A stretch of 64,000 bases of DNA from Candidatus Eiseniibacteriota bacterium (GTDB lineage Bacteria; Eisenbacteria; RBG-16-71-46; CAIMUX01), in the NCBI GenBank assembly GCA_016712505.1, contig JADJQY010000001.1, positions 620,001-684,000 on the forward strand, read 5' to 3'. Position numbers and translations under genes: made by a program. Below, one piece after another: positions 42,158 through 51,721 of this stretch. Below the pieces are notes generated by a model, which made no database searches, was not told the DNA's origin, and saw only the letters and a list, made by a program, of their open reading frames with translations. Position 1 is the first letter of the stretch. Each line of letters starts with the position of its first letter.

Positions 42158-42940
42158 ATGCCCGATTTCGATCGCTGGCCCGCCGGCAACTTCTGCTGGA
42201 TCGACCTTTCGACCACCGACCTGGAAGGCGCGAGCAGCTTCTATGGTCCGCTCTTCGGATGGCAGTACAACGACATCCCGATGGGCCCGGAAGCGGTCTA
42301 TCGCATGCCGCAGATTCGCGCGCGCGATATCGCCGGAATGTCTGAGCTGCAGCCCGAACAGCGAGCCCAGGGTGTCCCGCCGCACTGGCTGAGCTATGTG
42401 TCGGTGGCCGATGCCGATGCCACGAGTGCCAAGATCGGAGCGGCTGGAGGTGTCGTCGTGATGCCGCCGTTCGACGTCATGGACGTCGGCCGGATGGCGA
42501 TCGCACAGGACCCCACCGGAGCCCTGTTCGCTCTCTGGCAGCCCCGCAGCCATCCCGGGTACCGGGTCGCGGCGGAGCATGGCACCATCTGCTGGACCGA
42601 GCTGGCCACGCCCGATCCGACCAAGGCCGCTGGGTTCTACACCGAAGTATTCGGCTGGACGCCCCAGGCCTGGGAGGGGGCGATGCCGTACACCATGTTC
42701 CAGAACGAAGGCCAGAGCACCTGCGGCATGTTCCAGTTGACGGCCGAGATGGCGGGCGTGCCGCCGCACTGGATGCCGTACTTCGCGGTCGAGGACTGTG
42801 ATGCGTCGGCCGCGCTGGCGCAACAGCTGGGCGGAGCGTTGCTCATGCCGCCGACCGACATCCCCGACATCGGTCGCTTCGCCACCGTCCGGGACCCGCA
42901 AGGTGCGGTCTTCTCCCTGATCAAACTCGCCGGCATGTAG
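42158..42940 (+). CDS. VOC family protein with two glyoxalase-type domains
   Basis: 260 aa. GAAGGAGAGACCG upstream. Two tandem VOC halves: residues ~10-125 (FCWIDLSTTDLEGASSFYGP, TGALFALWQPR) and ~135-255 (ICWTELATPDPTKAAGFYTE, QGAVFSLIKLAGM). Similar two-domain proteins are annotated as glyoxalase/bleomycin-resistance-like. The substrate is unknown. 25 nt from the DoxX gene, likely one transcript. Confidence 0.9.
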   Translation: MPDFDRWPAGNFCWIDLSTTDLEGASSFYGPLFGWQYNDIPMGPEAVYRMPQIRARDIAGMSELQPEQRAQGVPPHWLSYVSVADADATSAKIGAAGGVVVMPPFDVMDVGRMAIAQDPTGALFALWQPRSHPGYRVAAEHGTICWTELATPDPTKAAGFYTEVFGWTPQAWEGAMPYTMFQNEGQSTCGMFQLTAEMAGVPPHWMPYFAVEDCDASAALAQQLGGALLMPPTDIPDIGRFATVRDPQGAVFSLIKLAGM

Positions 42941-42965
42941 GAGTGACGGGGCGAAGGAGCGATCG

Positions 42966-43385
42966 ATGGCATTCAGCAGTGGGGGTAGCCGAACCGATGT
43001 CGGCCTGCTGGTCATCCGGCTTGCAATCGGAGCCAGCATGGCCGCCTTTCATGGCTACGACAAGCTTGCCGGCGGACCTGAACGTTGGGCCCGGGTCGGA
43101 GCGAACATGAAGAACCTCGGGCTCGGCTTCATGCCCGAAGCCTGGGGGCTCGCTGCCGCTTCGACCGAGTTCTTCGGTTCGATTCTGCTCATGACCGGAT
43201 TGCTCTTTCGACCGGCTGCCGGGTTGCTCGCCTTCACCATGGTGGTGGCGGCGACACGTCATCTCACCCTTCCACCCGGCAGTGAGAATGCCGGGTGGAG
43301 TGGGGCATCCCACGCGATCGAACTGCTCGCCGTTTACATCGGACTTCTGCTCTCCGGGCCGGGGAAGTACAAGCTCGGAAGATAG
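42966..43385 (+). CDS. DoxX family membrane protein
   Basis: 139 aa with four TM helices, the DoxX layout. Motifs: LVIRLAIGASMAAFHGYDKL, FGSILLMTGLLFRPAAGLLA, GASHAIELLAVYIGLLLSGP. AAGGAG lies upstream. DoxX proteins are linked to thiol/redox stress but are poorly defined. Follows a VOC gene and is convergent with the N-formylglutamate amidohydrolase-like gene. Confidence 0.88.
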   Translation: MAFSSGGSRTDVGLLVIRLAIGASMAAFHGYDKLAGGPERWARVGANMKNLGLGFMPEAWGLAAASTEFFGSILLMTGLLFRPAAGLLAFTMVVAATRHLTLPPGSENAGWSGASHAIELLAVYIGLLLSGPGKYKLGR

Positions 43386-43427
43386 TCAAGTCTGGCGGAA
43401 CCGACTCGAGCCCGCATCCGTTCCGGT

Positions 43428-44513
43428 TCAGATTCCTCGACGCTCGAACTCCGCGCGGACCGCGTCGGCGATCGGAGCCGCGATCCGAGCGACCTTGGCC
43501 TCGCCGATGACCATTTCCTCGAACGGGGAGAAGGGATCGGCGAGCAGGTCGCGCCGGACCTCCAGGCAAAGAACCGACCCGGGGTAGAGGGCGGAGTACC
43601 GGTGTCCCATGGTGATCGGGTGGAGCCGATAGCTAGCGTTCTCCGCGCACTCGAACGCCGCTCCCGACAGGTTCGATTTCAGACGCTCCACCAGCGCACC
43701 TGGCGCGAGGCCCTTCCCCTCCGGCGACTCCGTGATGAGGTCGATCTCCGGACGCATGGTCCAGGTGGCGTAGAGGTCGGGGCCGTAGGCGCGTCGCAGC
43801 GCCGCCCCGATCCCCTCGTCGATCGATTCGATCGAGACGTTCTTCGGTGCGTAGGTGTGTGGCATCAGGGCCAGCCCGCCGCCGCCGCAGGTCAGCTCGT
43901 AGGCTCGTGACACCACCTGGTGATACGAGCGGTGGAGCCCGACCAGCGTTTCTATGTCGCGCGGGTCACGAATGTACTCGGCGAGTGCGCCGGTCAGTCC
44001 GGTTGGGCGCGTTTCGGCGACGCGTTCCCGGCCGGCGGGCACACCCTGGCTGCCGCTCGCCGCCTCGCCGGCCCCGACCTCGCTGCCGGCCCCGACCTCG
44101 CTGCCGGCCCCGACCTCGCTGCCGGCCCCGACCTCGTCGCGGGCCGCTACCCCGCTGCCAGATCGCCCCGGGTCCGCGTCGATCACGCGATTGGTATCGA
44201 TGAAGGTCCGCGGGATGAGGCAGCGGATCAACAGGGCGCGCAGCGGACGACGTCCTGGCCGCGGGGCGGTAACCAGGCGGGCCACCGCGCGGCCGTACTC
44301 GGTCGAACCGACGTCGGTGTTGACGCAAAAGAAGTCGATCAAGTCGGACGGAAGGCCCGGCGAGAGCAGGGCATGGATCGCGTCGAAGTCAGCGCGGCGC
44401 GTGGCGCCGTGCGGCACCTCCAGCAGGAGATCGGCAGTTGTCCCAGGTTCGAACGCGCCGAAGCGCTCGACCTCACAGACGGACACTCGACTTTCGACGC
44501 GATCCATGTTCAT
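43428..44513 (-). CDS. N-formylglutamate amidohydrolase-like protein
   Basis: 361 aa from ATG at 44513 (AAAGGA upstream; frame open to 44558). N-formylglutamate deformylase-type pieces: DLLLEVPHGATRRADFDAI, CVNTDVGSTEYGRAVARLV, TFIDTNRVIDAD and the C-terminal PITMGHRYSALYPGSVLCLE. Family enzymes release formate from N-formylglutamate or hydrolyse related amides, usually in cytoplasmic His breakdown. An inserted region at residues ~125-150 contains four copies of EVGAGS/E, coded by an 18-bp DNA repeat. The residue spacing around the insertion should be treated with care. Confidence 0.75.
   Translation of the reverse strand: MNMDRVESRVSVCEVERFGAFEPGTTADLLLEVPHGATRRADFDAIHALLSPGLPSDLIDFFCVNTDVGSTEYGRAVARLVTAPRPGRRPLRALLIRCLIPRTFIDTNRVIDADPGRSGSGVAARDEVGAGSEVGAGSEVGAGSEVGAGEAASGSQGVPAGRERVAETRPTGLTGALAEYIRDPRDIETLVGLHRSYHQVVSRAYELTCGGGGLALMPHTYAPKNVSIESIDEGIGAALRRAYGPDLYATWTMRPEIDLITESPEGKGLAPGALVERLKSNLSGAAFECAENASYRLHPITMGHRYSALYPGSVLCLEVRRDLLADPFSPFEEMVIGEAKVARIAAPIADAVRAEFERRGI
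44067..44137. repeat. 18-bp tandem repeat inside the amidohydrolase-like gene
   Basis: About four copies of an 18-bp unit, CCGGCCCCGACCTCGCTG on the plus strand, coding EVGAGS on the minus strand. 18 is a multiple of 3, so copy number can change without a frameshift. Likely a slippage site. Confidence 0.8.
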
Positions 44514-44561
44514 CCGTTCCTTTCGATCCCGAAGGGAATCACCTTCCGATCCCAACAAGAC

Positions 44562-45017
44562 TCAATAGTCGTAGATCATGAGCGGCGTGATGCCACAGAG
44601 CCGGAGGTAAACCGTGAACTGGCCCCGGTGGTGCCAGTGCTCGTCATAGGCGAAGTTGATGAACTGCCAGCCGGCGAACTCCTGTCCGTAGGCCGCGATC
44701 GCCTTGGCGAGGTGCGCGTCGGTCAGCGTCTCCCAGACGGAGAAGAAGTGCGCCACGCGTTGATCCATGTAGGCGAGCAGATCGGCCTTGCTGGTGAAGG
44801 TCGGCTCGGTCGAGCTGACCTGTTCCCCCTTGGCCGCGGTGTCGGCCGCGTCGCCGAGGAACGTGTAGTTGTGGGCGATGATCTCCGCCGCGCTACGTGA
44901 CTCCGGGGTCGGCCGGAACCCCATCTTGTCCTCCGGGAGTTGATCGACCAGCCGCCGCGACACGGGGAACACCATGCGCAGATAGCCGATGACTCCCTCC
45001 AACCCTGCCTTGTTCAT
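44562..45017 (-). CDS. DinB-like metal-binding four-helix protein
   Basis: 151 aa from ATG at 45017 (AGGAGGGT upstream; frame open to 45101). DinB/YfiT-type pattern: GVIGYLRMVFPVSRRLVDQL, a first His in AEIIAHNYTFLG, and the C-terminal pair in AYDEHWHHRGQFTVYLRLCG. These three His form the metal site. The family is often linked to stress or thiol transfer, but the substrate is unknown. Divergent from nothing; the upstream side holds a promoter at 45087-45114. Confidence 0.85.
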   Translation of the reverse strand: MNKAGLEGVIGYLRMVFPVSRRLVDQLPEDKMGFRPTPESRSAAEIIAHNYTFLGDAADTAAKGEQVSSTEPTFTSKADLLAYMDQRVAHFFSVWETLTDAHLAKAIAAYGQEFAGWQFINFAYDEHWHHRGQFTVYLRLCGITPLMIYDY

Positions 45018-45086
45018 CCAGACCCTCCTGTTCGGCGTCTCCGCCGTCCCTGAAGTTTTTGCTTTCCCCTCAACTGTGCGGTCGGT

Positions 45087-45114
45087 AGTATAGCCGAACA
45101 TTCATTCGGTACAA
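45087..45114 (-). promoter_or_regulatory. promoter of the DinB-like gene with an inverted repeat in the spacer
   Basis: Read on the minus strand: TTGTAC at 45109-45114, a 16-nt spacer and TATACT at 45087-45092. The spacer holds CCGAA-tgaatg-TTCGG, a possible operator. About 70 nt before the start codon. Confidence 0.5.
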
Positions 45115-45167
45115 GTGGGCGAGATGATTTTCTCGGCCTCTCCCCGAACCGGCGAGGTCGGTCGGCT

Positions 45168-45701
45168 CTAGGGTTTGGAGAGCGGGATCTCCGCGGTGCT
45201 GAGCGGCAGCGCGGCCGCCTCAGCGTCGAACTGCCTGCGGGCGACGGCGATCGCGTCCCGATTCTCCGAGGCCCATGCCGCGAGCAGGAGAATCGGTTCG
45301 ACCAGCGTCTGCCCGAGCGGTGTCAGCTCGTAGTCGACGCGGGGCGGAACCGTCGGCAGCACGGTGCGGCGCACCAGGCCGTCTCGCTCCAGGGCTCGGA
45401 GGTTGCGCGTGAGCATCCGTTGGGAAATCCCGTCGACCGCGCGACGCAGGTCGCTGAAACGCATGCGGCCTTCGCTCAGCATGACGACGATGAGCGAACT
45501 CCATTTGTCGCCCACCCGGTTCAGGACCTCCCGGATGGCCGGGCAGGCGTCCCGCGAGATGCGCGACCGCAGGTGGGCCAGGCGTCCATCCGGATCGGCG
45601 ACCGAGCACCGGGGGGGCTTTGTCGCTAATCCATTATTACCAATAGAATTAGCGGGACGAATATCAGAGGGGGCCGCCGGAATTGCGTCCTGCGGTGACA
45701 T
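45168..45701 (-). CDS. HxlR family transcriptional regulator
   Basis: 177 aa, longer than the usual ~110-150 because of a ~50-residue N-terminal extension. Start ATG at 45701 has AAGGAGG 7 nt upstream. Winged-helix HxlR core: the Cys in ACPAIREVLNRVGDKWSSLI, FSDLRRAVDGISQRMLTRNL, RALERDGLVRRTVLPTVPPR, VDYELTPLGQTLVEPILLLA. Cys near the N-terminus of the core is typical for redox or electrophile sensing by this family. Divergent from the efflux operon across 131 bp that contain an inverted repeat. Likely repressor of the pump and itself. Confidence 0.9.
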   Translation of the reverse strand: MSPQDAIPAAPSDIRPANSIGNNGLATKPPRCSVADPDGRLAHLRSRISRDACPAIREVLNRVGDKWSSLIVVMLSEGRMRFSDLRRAVDGISQRMLTRNLRALERDGLVRRTVLPTVPPRVDYELTPLGQTLVEPILLLAAWASENRDAIAVARRQFDAEAAALPLSTAEIPLSKP

Positions 45702-45713
45702 GGATGTGCCTCC

Positions 45714-45741
45714 TTGTTTCGAACTCTTCGGTGACTAAGAT
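45714..45741 (+). promoter_or_regulatory. promoter of the efflux operon
   Basis: TTGTTT at 45714-45719, 16-nt spacer, TAAGAT at 45736-45741. The inverted repeat at 45731-45753 covers the -10 and start point. Confidence 0.45.
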
Positions 45742-45753
45742 AGCGCTAGTCAC
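45731..45753. promoter_or_regulatory. likely HxlR operator
   Basis: GTGACTA, 9-nt spacer, TAGTCAC. It overlaps the -10 of the efflux promoter and lies between the -35 (TTGGTT) and -10 (TATCTT) of a candidate divergent hxlR promoter read on the minus strand. Confidence 0.6.
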
Positions 45754-45832
45754 AAATAGTAACCAAGCGGATTGGGGCAGGGTCTTTCGGGACGTAGGTT
45801 GTCCGCTGAGTCCGAAGGAGAAATTGAGTCGC

Positions 45833-47443
45833 ATGACGATTGCCTTGTCGCGCCTTGGCGCGCTACTCGTTCTTTGTTTCGTATCTGTCACCGTTCCGGT
45901 GCTGGTCGAGGCGGCGCCCGATCCGACAGCCGGAGCTTCGATTCCGAGTTGGGAGACCTCGCCCGACAGCTCCCTCGCTGTGGCCTTGCGCCGGATCGAG
46001 GGGATCCCGCTCTCGCTCGAGGAGGCGCTCCGCGTCTCGATGGAGAACGCCACCGCCGCCGTGGATGCCGAAGCGCGTCTTCGCGCAGCCGCGGCGGCAA
46101 GCCGGATCGAGCGCGGGGCATTCGACCCTGAGCTCTTCGCGAGCTGGGAGCGAAACAGCAGCGATGCTCCCACCGCGTCGTTCTTCTCCGGGGCGGACAC
46201 GCTCAAGTCAGACCTCACGCGCAGCACCGGCGGCGTGCGGATGCGATTCCCGATCGGCACCGAGCTTTCAGCCTCGATCGACCTGACGGAAACCGAGTCG
46301 AACTCCGCCTTCGCGTCCCTTTCTCCGGAGTACAACGCCGGAGGCGTGCTGAGTCTCCGTCAACCGCTCCTCTCCGGCTTCGGGCCGGCGGCCAGCGCGC
46401 CGCTCAGCGCCGCGCGCCACGAGATGGAGGCGGGACAGGCGCGCTATCGCGACGCCATCGCCGCGCTCGCATCCGAAGTGGAAGTGACCTACTGGGATCT
46501 TCACGCTTCCGAGCAGGATCTTGCCGTGGCGATCGCCATCCGGGACATGGCGGAGGCGCTGCTGCAGGAGGCGAAGTACCGCAGTGCGGCCGGATTGGTC
46601 GGGCCGAACCAGGTCGCGAACGCGCGGGTCTTCCTGGCTGAGCAGGAGCAGGCGCTCCTCGATCGCGAGGAGCGCCTCGACCTGGTTTCCGATCACCTCG
46701 CGACATTGATGGGACGGCGTCCCGAGGGGCGGCGATTTCGCGCGCAGAGCCAGCCCCCGCGTGACTTCGGAAACGAGACCGAGGACGCGATCGTGGCGCG
46801 CGTGCTGGCCGGAAGTCCGGAGCTCACCGCGGCCGGATTTCAGCTCAAGGCCTCCGAGGCGCGGCTGCGCGGCGCGCGGTGGGACGCTCTGCCCGCTCTC
46901 GACCTTCACGCCTCGTTCGGCGGGACGGGGCTGAGCGGCGAGCCGCGCGACGTGGTCTTCGGCGGCGACACCCTTCGCACCTCGATCAGCGGCGGTGGTT
47001 CGGACGCAGTCTCCGACGCGATCAAGCGCGACTTTCCGAACTGGAGCGTAGGGGTCACCCTGACGCTTCCTCTCGGGCTCCGCTCGGAGCGGGCGGAACG
47101 CGATCGGGCCGAGGCCGAGCACCGTCTGGCCGAGAGCGCGTACACCGCGACGCAGCGATCACTCGAGGAACGGGCCCGCGCCGCGGCGCGCGAACTCCTG
47201 CACGGAAAGCGACGCCTCGAGACCGCTCGTGAAGGGGTCGATGCCTCGCTCGAGCAGATTCGGATCGGTCGAATCGAGTATCGGAACGGCCGGGCCACCG
47301 CATTCGAACTGGTGCGCCTCGGCGCCGACCTCGCCAGTGCACAGCAACGGCTCAGCGCCGCGTTGATCCGGACCGCCAGAGCGGTGGCGGAGATCCGCCG
47401 GCTGACCGGCGACGCATCACCGTCCGAGACCCTTCGCCCATGA
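45833..47443 (+). CDS. TolC-type outer membrane efflux protein
   Basis: 536 aa from ATG at 45833, AAGGAG 12 nt upstream; the frame is open to 45683 but overlaps the divergent promoters. Signal peptide (ALLVLCFVSVTVPVLVEAAP). Two OEP repeats: LSLEEALRVSMENATAAVDA, then SEVEVTYWDLHASEQDLAVA and AGLVGPNQVANARVFLAEQE in the first; the second has NWSVGVTLTLPLGLRSERAE and IEYRNGRATAFELVRLGADL. Together they make the trimeric beta-barrel/alpha-tunnel. First gene of the efflux operon. Its stop overlaps a possible ATG at 47440. Confidence 0.9.
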   Translation: MTIALSRLGALLVLCFVSVTVPVLVEAAPDPTAGASIPSWETSPDSSLAVALRRIEGIPLSLEEALRVSMENATAAVDAEARLRAAAAASRIERGAFDPELFASWERNSSDAPTASFFSGADTLKSDLTRSTGGVRMRFPIGTELSASIDLTETESNSAFASLSPEYNAGGVLSLRQPLLSGFGPAASAPLSAARHEMEAGQARYRDAIAALASEVEVTYWDLHASEQDLAVAIAIRDMAEALLQEAKYRSAAGLVGPNQVANARVFLAEQEQALLDREERLDLVSDHLATLMGRRPEGRRFRAQSQPPRDFGNETEDAIVARVLAGSPELTAAGFQLKASEARLRGARWDALPALDLHASFGGTGLSGEPRDVVFGGDTLRTSISGGGSDAVSDAIKRDFPNWSVGVTLTLPLGLRSERAERDRAEAEHRLAESAYTATQRSLEERARAAARELLHGKRRLETAREGVDASLEQIRIGRIEYRNGRATAFELVRLGADLASAQQRLSAALIRTARAVAEIRRLTGDASPSETLRP

Positions 47444-47466
47444 GCAGAGAACCCCGAGGAGAGCGT

Positions 47467-48615
47467 ATGTCTTTTGATCAGCGTGGTTGGTTGGTAGGGG
47501 CGGCGATCCTGCTTCTCGCCCAGGGCGGAGGATGCGCCAAGAAGAGTGGACCGGAGGGCGGAGGCTTCCAGATGCCGCCCACCCCGGTCGAGGTTGTTAC
47601 CTTGTCTCCCGAGACGGTCACCGAGGCGTTCGAGGCGGTCGGCACGATCGAGGCCGGTGAGGCGATCACCGTGGTGGCCGAGATCGACGGGATGGTCCGA
47701 AAGCTCCCGTTCACCGAAGGGGGCACCGTTCGTCAGGGCGATCTCCTCGCGCAACTCGACGATGTCGAGCTGAAGGCAGAAGCCGCGCGCACCGAGGCGA
47801 CCCGCGACCAGGCGAAGTCGAGTTACGAACGGATCCAGACCATCGTGCAACAGGGCGCCGGCGCGCCGCAGGATCTGGACGATGCGGCCGCGGCGCTCAA
47901 GGTGGCGGAGGCGAACTTCGCCGTTGCCCGGGCCCGGCTGGAGAAGACCGCGATTCGCGCCCCCTGGAGCGGGATGGTCGGCGCGCGCCGGATCAGCCCG
48001 GGTGCGTTCATCCGGGCCGGGGAGCCGATCACCGATCTTGCCCAGGTCGAACGGCTGCGGGTGAACTTTTCCGCCCCCGAGCGATACCTTTCCCGCCTGG
48101 CCCGAGGCAGCGAGGTCACTGTGACCACCCCCGCATTCCCCGGCTTCAGGCTGGTCGGTCGGATCGACGTGGTGGAGCCTGTGCTCGACTCCGCGACCCG
48201 GAGCACGCGCATCATCGCGCGGGTCGACAATCCGGAAGGGCGACTCCGCCCCGGAATGTCGGCCAACATCTCGGCCGTGCTGGCTGAGCGCACCAATGCC
48301 CTCGTCGTTCCCGCCGAAGCGGTTTTCGTTGAGGGGACCGAATCGCTCGTCTATCGGGTCGGGGACGACGGCGCCGTGGTTCGCACCCCGATCACTCTCG
48401 GTACGCGACTGGCCAACGTCGTCGAGGTCTTGGGTGGGATCGAGGCGGGCGCGGTCGTGGTGCGCGCGGGTCACCAGAAGCTCTACCCCGGCGCGAAGGT
48501 GATGCCGATGGGGGCTGGCGGTCCGCCCGGAGGATCTCCGGATGGAGCAGCCGCTGCGCCTCCGGCCGCGGGTGCGGAAGGTGGTGACGAGGGGGCGGGA
48601 GGAGGCACGAAGTGA
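47467..48615 (+). CDS. RND efflux membrane fusion protein (periplasmic adaptor)
   Basis: 382 aa from ATG at 47467 with GAGGAG 5 nt upstream; an ATG at 47440 overlapping the previous stop is the alternative. N-terminal LLLAQGGGC resembles a lipobox, so a lipoprotein is likely. HlyD-family layout: EAVGTIEAGEAITVVAEIDG, TEGGTVRQGDLLAQLDDVEL, a coiled hairpin (KSSYERIQTIVQQGAGAPQD), IRAPWSGMVGARRISPGAFI and DNPEGRLRPGMSANISAVLA. The C-terminal tail is Ala/Gly/Pro-rich. It links the permease to TolC. Its stop overlaps the permease start. Confidence 0.92.
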   Translation: MSFDQRGWLVGAAILLLAQGGGCAKKSGPEGGGFQMPPTPVEVVTLSPETVTEAFEAVGTIEAGEAITVVAEIDGMVRKLPFTEGGTVRQGDLLAQLDDVELKAEAARTEATRDQAKSSYERIQTIVQQGAGAPQDLDDAAAALKVAEANFAVARARLEKTAIRAPWSGMVGARRISPGAFIRAGEPITDLAQVERLRVNFSAPERYLSRLARGSEVTVTTPAFPGFRLVGRIDVVEPVLDSATRSTRIIARVDNPEGRLRPGMSANISAVLAERTNALVVPAEAVFVEGTESLVYRVGDDGAVVRTPITLGTRLANVVEVLGGIEAGAVVVRAGHQKLYPGAKVMPMGAGGPPGGSPDGAAAAPPAAGAEGGDEGAGGGTK

Positions 48616-51600
48616 AGCTGAGCGAGATCTCCATTCAGCGTCCTGTCCTCGCCACGGTCATGAGCCTCGCCGTGCTCCTCTTCGGAGTGCTCGGGTTCCT
48701 CCGTCTGCCGGTGCGCGAGTACCCGGACATCGATCCGCCGATCGTCTCCGTCACCACGTTCTACCGGGGCGCCAGCCCGCAGGTGATCGAAACCGAGATC
48801 ACCGACGTGATCGAAGAGGAGCTGGCCACCCTCGAAGGGGTGAAGACCATGTCCAGCTCCAGTCAGGAGCAGGGCTCGGTCATCACCGTGGAGTTCGAGC
48901 TCGATCGCGAGATCGAGCAGGCGACCAACGACGTGCGGGACAAGGTCTCGCGGGTGCGCGGGTTGCTGCCGAGCGAGGCGGACGATCCGGTGGTCGAGAA
49001 GGTCGACGTCAATGCCCAGCCGATCATGTGGCTCGCTCTGACCAGCGACCGGCACAGCGGACTCGAACTGTCCGAGTTGGCCGACCTGGTGCTGAAGGAG
49101 AAAATCCAGAATCGTCCCGGCGTGGCCGGCGTTTTCCTCGGCGGGCAGCGCCGCTACGCGATGCGGGTCTGGCTCGATCCGATGCGCATGGCGGCCCACG
49201 GGCTCACCACGCTCGATGTCGAACGGGCGCTACAGAGCGAGAATGCAGAGATACCGGGCGGCCGGGTGGAGGGCAGTCAGCGCGAGTTCGCGGTCCGCAC
49301 CCGGGGCGAGTTGACCACCCCGGAGGAGTTTGCCGCGGTCATCGTGGCCCGCGAGGGGGACAGCTTGGTCCGCCTGGGAGACATCGCCGAGGTGACGGTC
49401 GGGGCCGAAGACGAGCGCACCGCCGTCCGGTACAACGGGCTCCAGGCGGTCGGGATGGGTGTGATCAAGCAGTCCGACGGCAACACGATCGAGGTGGCCA
49501 AGCAGGTTCGCGACCTGCTCCCGGAGCTGGAGAAGGAACTGCGGCCAGGGATGGAACTCCACATCGCCTACGACTCGTCGACCTTCATCAGCGAGTCGAT
49601 CAAGGAAGTCGCCGTAACGCTGCTCATCGCCGTCGGCCTGGTCTTCCTGGTCATTCTCGTCTTCCTCAAGAGCTTCCGCGCCACGATCATCCCTGCGGTG
49701 GCGATCCCGGTGTCAATCATCGGTACCTTTGCCGTCTGCTACGCCATGGGGTTCACGATCAACATCCTCACCCTGCTCGCCTTGGTGCTCGCGATCGGGC
49801 TGGTGGTCGACGATGCCATCGTGATGCTGGAGAACATCTATCGCCACATGGAGATGGGGAAGGACCGGCGTCGCGCGTCGATCGAAGGGGCACGCGAGAT
49901 CGGCTTCGCCATCCTGGCCACCACCCTCACGCTTGTGGCGGTGTTCGTCCCGGTGGCCTTCCTGACCGGAACGGTGGGCCGACTCTTCAAGGAGTTCGGG
50001 ATCTCCGTCGCGGTGTCGGTGCTGCTGTCGGGATTCGTTGCCCTCACCCTGACCCCGATGCTCTGCAGCCGCATGCTCCGTCCGTTGCATGGCGGCAGCA
50101 CCAGCTGGGCAACCCGGTCGTTCGATGCCTTCTTCCTCGGCCTCGACCGGGTCTACGAGGCGATTCTGCGCGGGTCCCTCCGCCGCCGCTGGGCGGTGCT
50201 GGTCGGCTCACTCCTGCTGGTCGTCGGCTCCGGCTATCTCTTCCGCCTGATGCCGCAGGAACTCACCCCGATCGAGGACCGCGGCTTGGCGTTCGGAATC
50301 GTCCTGGCGCCGGAGGGAGCGACGCTCGACTACACCGATGGCTACATGCGGCAGGTCGAGGCGATTCTCCTACCCCATCCCGCCCGCGAGGGGCTCTTCA
50401 CCGCAACCGGCCTCGGCTTCGGCGGACCCGGGCGTGTCACGAACGGCTTCGTCTTCTTCAACATGAAGTCCAAGGAGGAGGGTCGGACCCAGAGCGCGCA
50501 AGAAATCGTCGGTTCGCTCTTTCCGCAGCTCTTCAGCATCCCCGGCGTGCTCGCCTTCCTGATCCAGCCGCCCAGCATCGGCGACTTTGCCTCGTCTCCG
50601 GTGAGTTACGTGCTGCAGGCCGATAGCTATGATCAGCTGAACCAGGCGGTCGGCGTGATGATGGCCAGGGCTTCACAGTTGGGGTACCTGATCAACCTGG
50701 ACTCCGACCTGCGCCTGAACAAACCGCAGCTCGACATCTCGATCGACCGCGAGCGGGCGGCCCAGCTCGGAGTCTCGGTGGCCGACATCGGGACCACGCT
50801 CGAGACCTTCCTCGGCGGGCGGTGATCACCAACTTCAAGCGGGGGACGAAGCAGTATGACGTGATCGGGCAGCTCCGTCCGTCGAATCGATCCACGCCCG
50901 ATGCGATCAACGACATCTATCTGCGCGGGAGCTCCGGGCTGGTGCAGCTCGCCAACGTCGTCCACGCGAAGGAGACGGTCGCGCCGAAGGAACTGAATCA
51001 CTTCAATCGAGTTCGCTCCGCGACCATCACTGCGAACCTGGCACCTGGAGTAGACCTGGGCACCGCACTGGCGGCGATCGACAAGATCGCCGATGAGAGC
51101 CTACCCGTCGGGGTGCGTCGAGACTACTCGGGACAGTCGCGTGAGTTCCGAGATTCCAGCGGCAAACTCTACGTCCTCTTCATTCTCGCAGTGGTGTTCA
51201 TCTTCCTCGTGCTGGCGGCGCAGTTCGAGAGTTTCGTCCATCCGATGACGATTCTGCTCGCGGTTCCGCTCGCGGTGGTGGGAGCGATCGCTTCACTCTT
51301 CGTCTTCAAGCAGTCGATGAACATCTTCTCCCAGATCGGCCTGATCATGCTGATCGGCTTGGTCACGAAGAACGGCATCCTGATCGTGGAGTACGCGAAT
51401 CAACTCCGCGCCGAGGGGTTGGAGACCCGCGAGGCGGTGGTGAAGGCATCTCTCATTCGCTTGCGACCGATCCTGATGACTTCGTTCTCCACCATCTTCG
51501 GAATCCTGCCGATCGCCCTGGGCCTCGGGGCCGGGGCGGAATCACGTCGGCCGCTGGGTATCGCGGTCGTGGGAGGAATGTTCTTCTCGACCTTTCTGAC

Positions 51601-51718
51601 CCTGGTGCTGATCCCGGTCGTCTATACGCTGGTGGCGCGATTCACCCGCGCACCGAAAGCCAGTACGACCGCGCCCGAGCCGGGCGTGACCGGTGGGCAT
51701 GCGGTGGCGACCACCTAG
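48612..51718 (+). CDS. RND efflux permease (HAE1-like), interrupted by a 1-nt frameshift
   Basis: ~1035 aa once corrected, the normal size. Start GTG at 48612 overlaps the TGA of the adaptor. The first frame runs to TGA at 50823-50825 after TTLETFLGGR; the rest continues in another frame with VITNFKRGTKQYDVIGQL to 51718. Adding one G at 50821-50822 fuses them. Motifs are intact: REYPDIDPPIVSVTTFYRGA, IGLVVDDAIVMLENIYRHME (Asp pair of TM4), and GLVTKNGILIVEYANQLRAE in the second half. The protein exports drugs or other small molecules using proton flow. The break may be an assembly indel or real inactivation. Confidence 0.9.
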
Positions 51719-51721
51719 CCG

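Noticed and set aside
48542..50626. Plus-strand frame overlapping the RND permease
   Set aside because: Shadow frame; the permease frame carries all conserved motifs.
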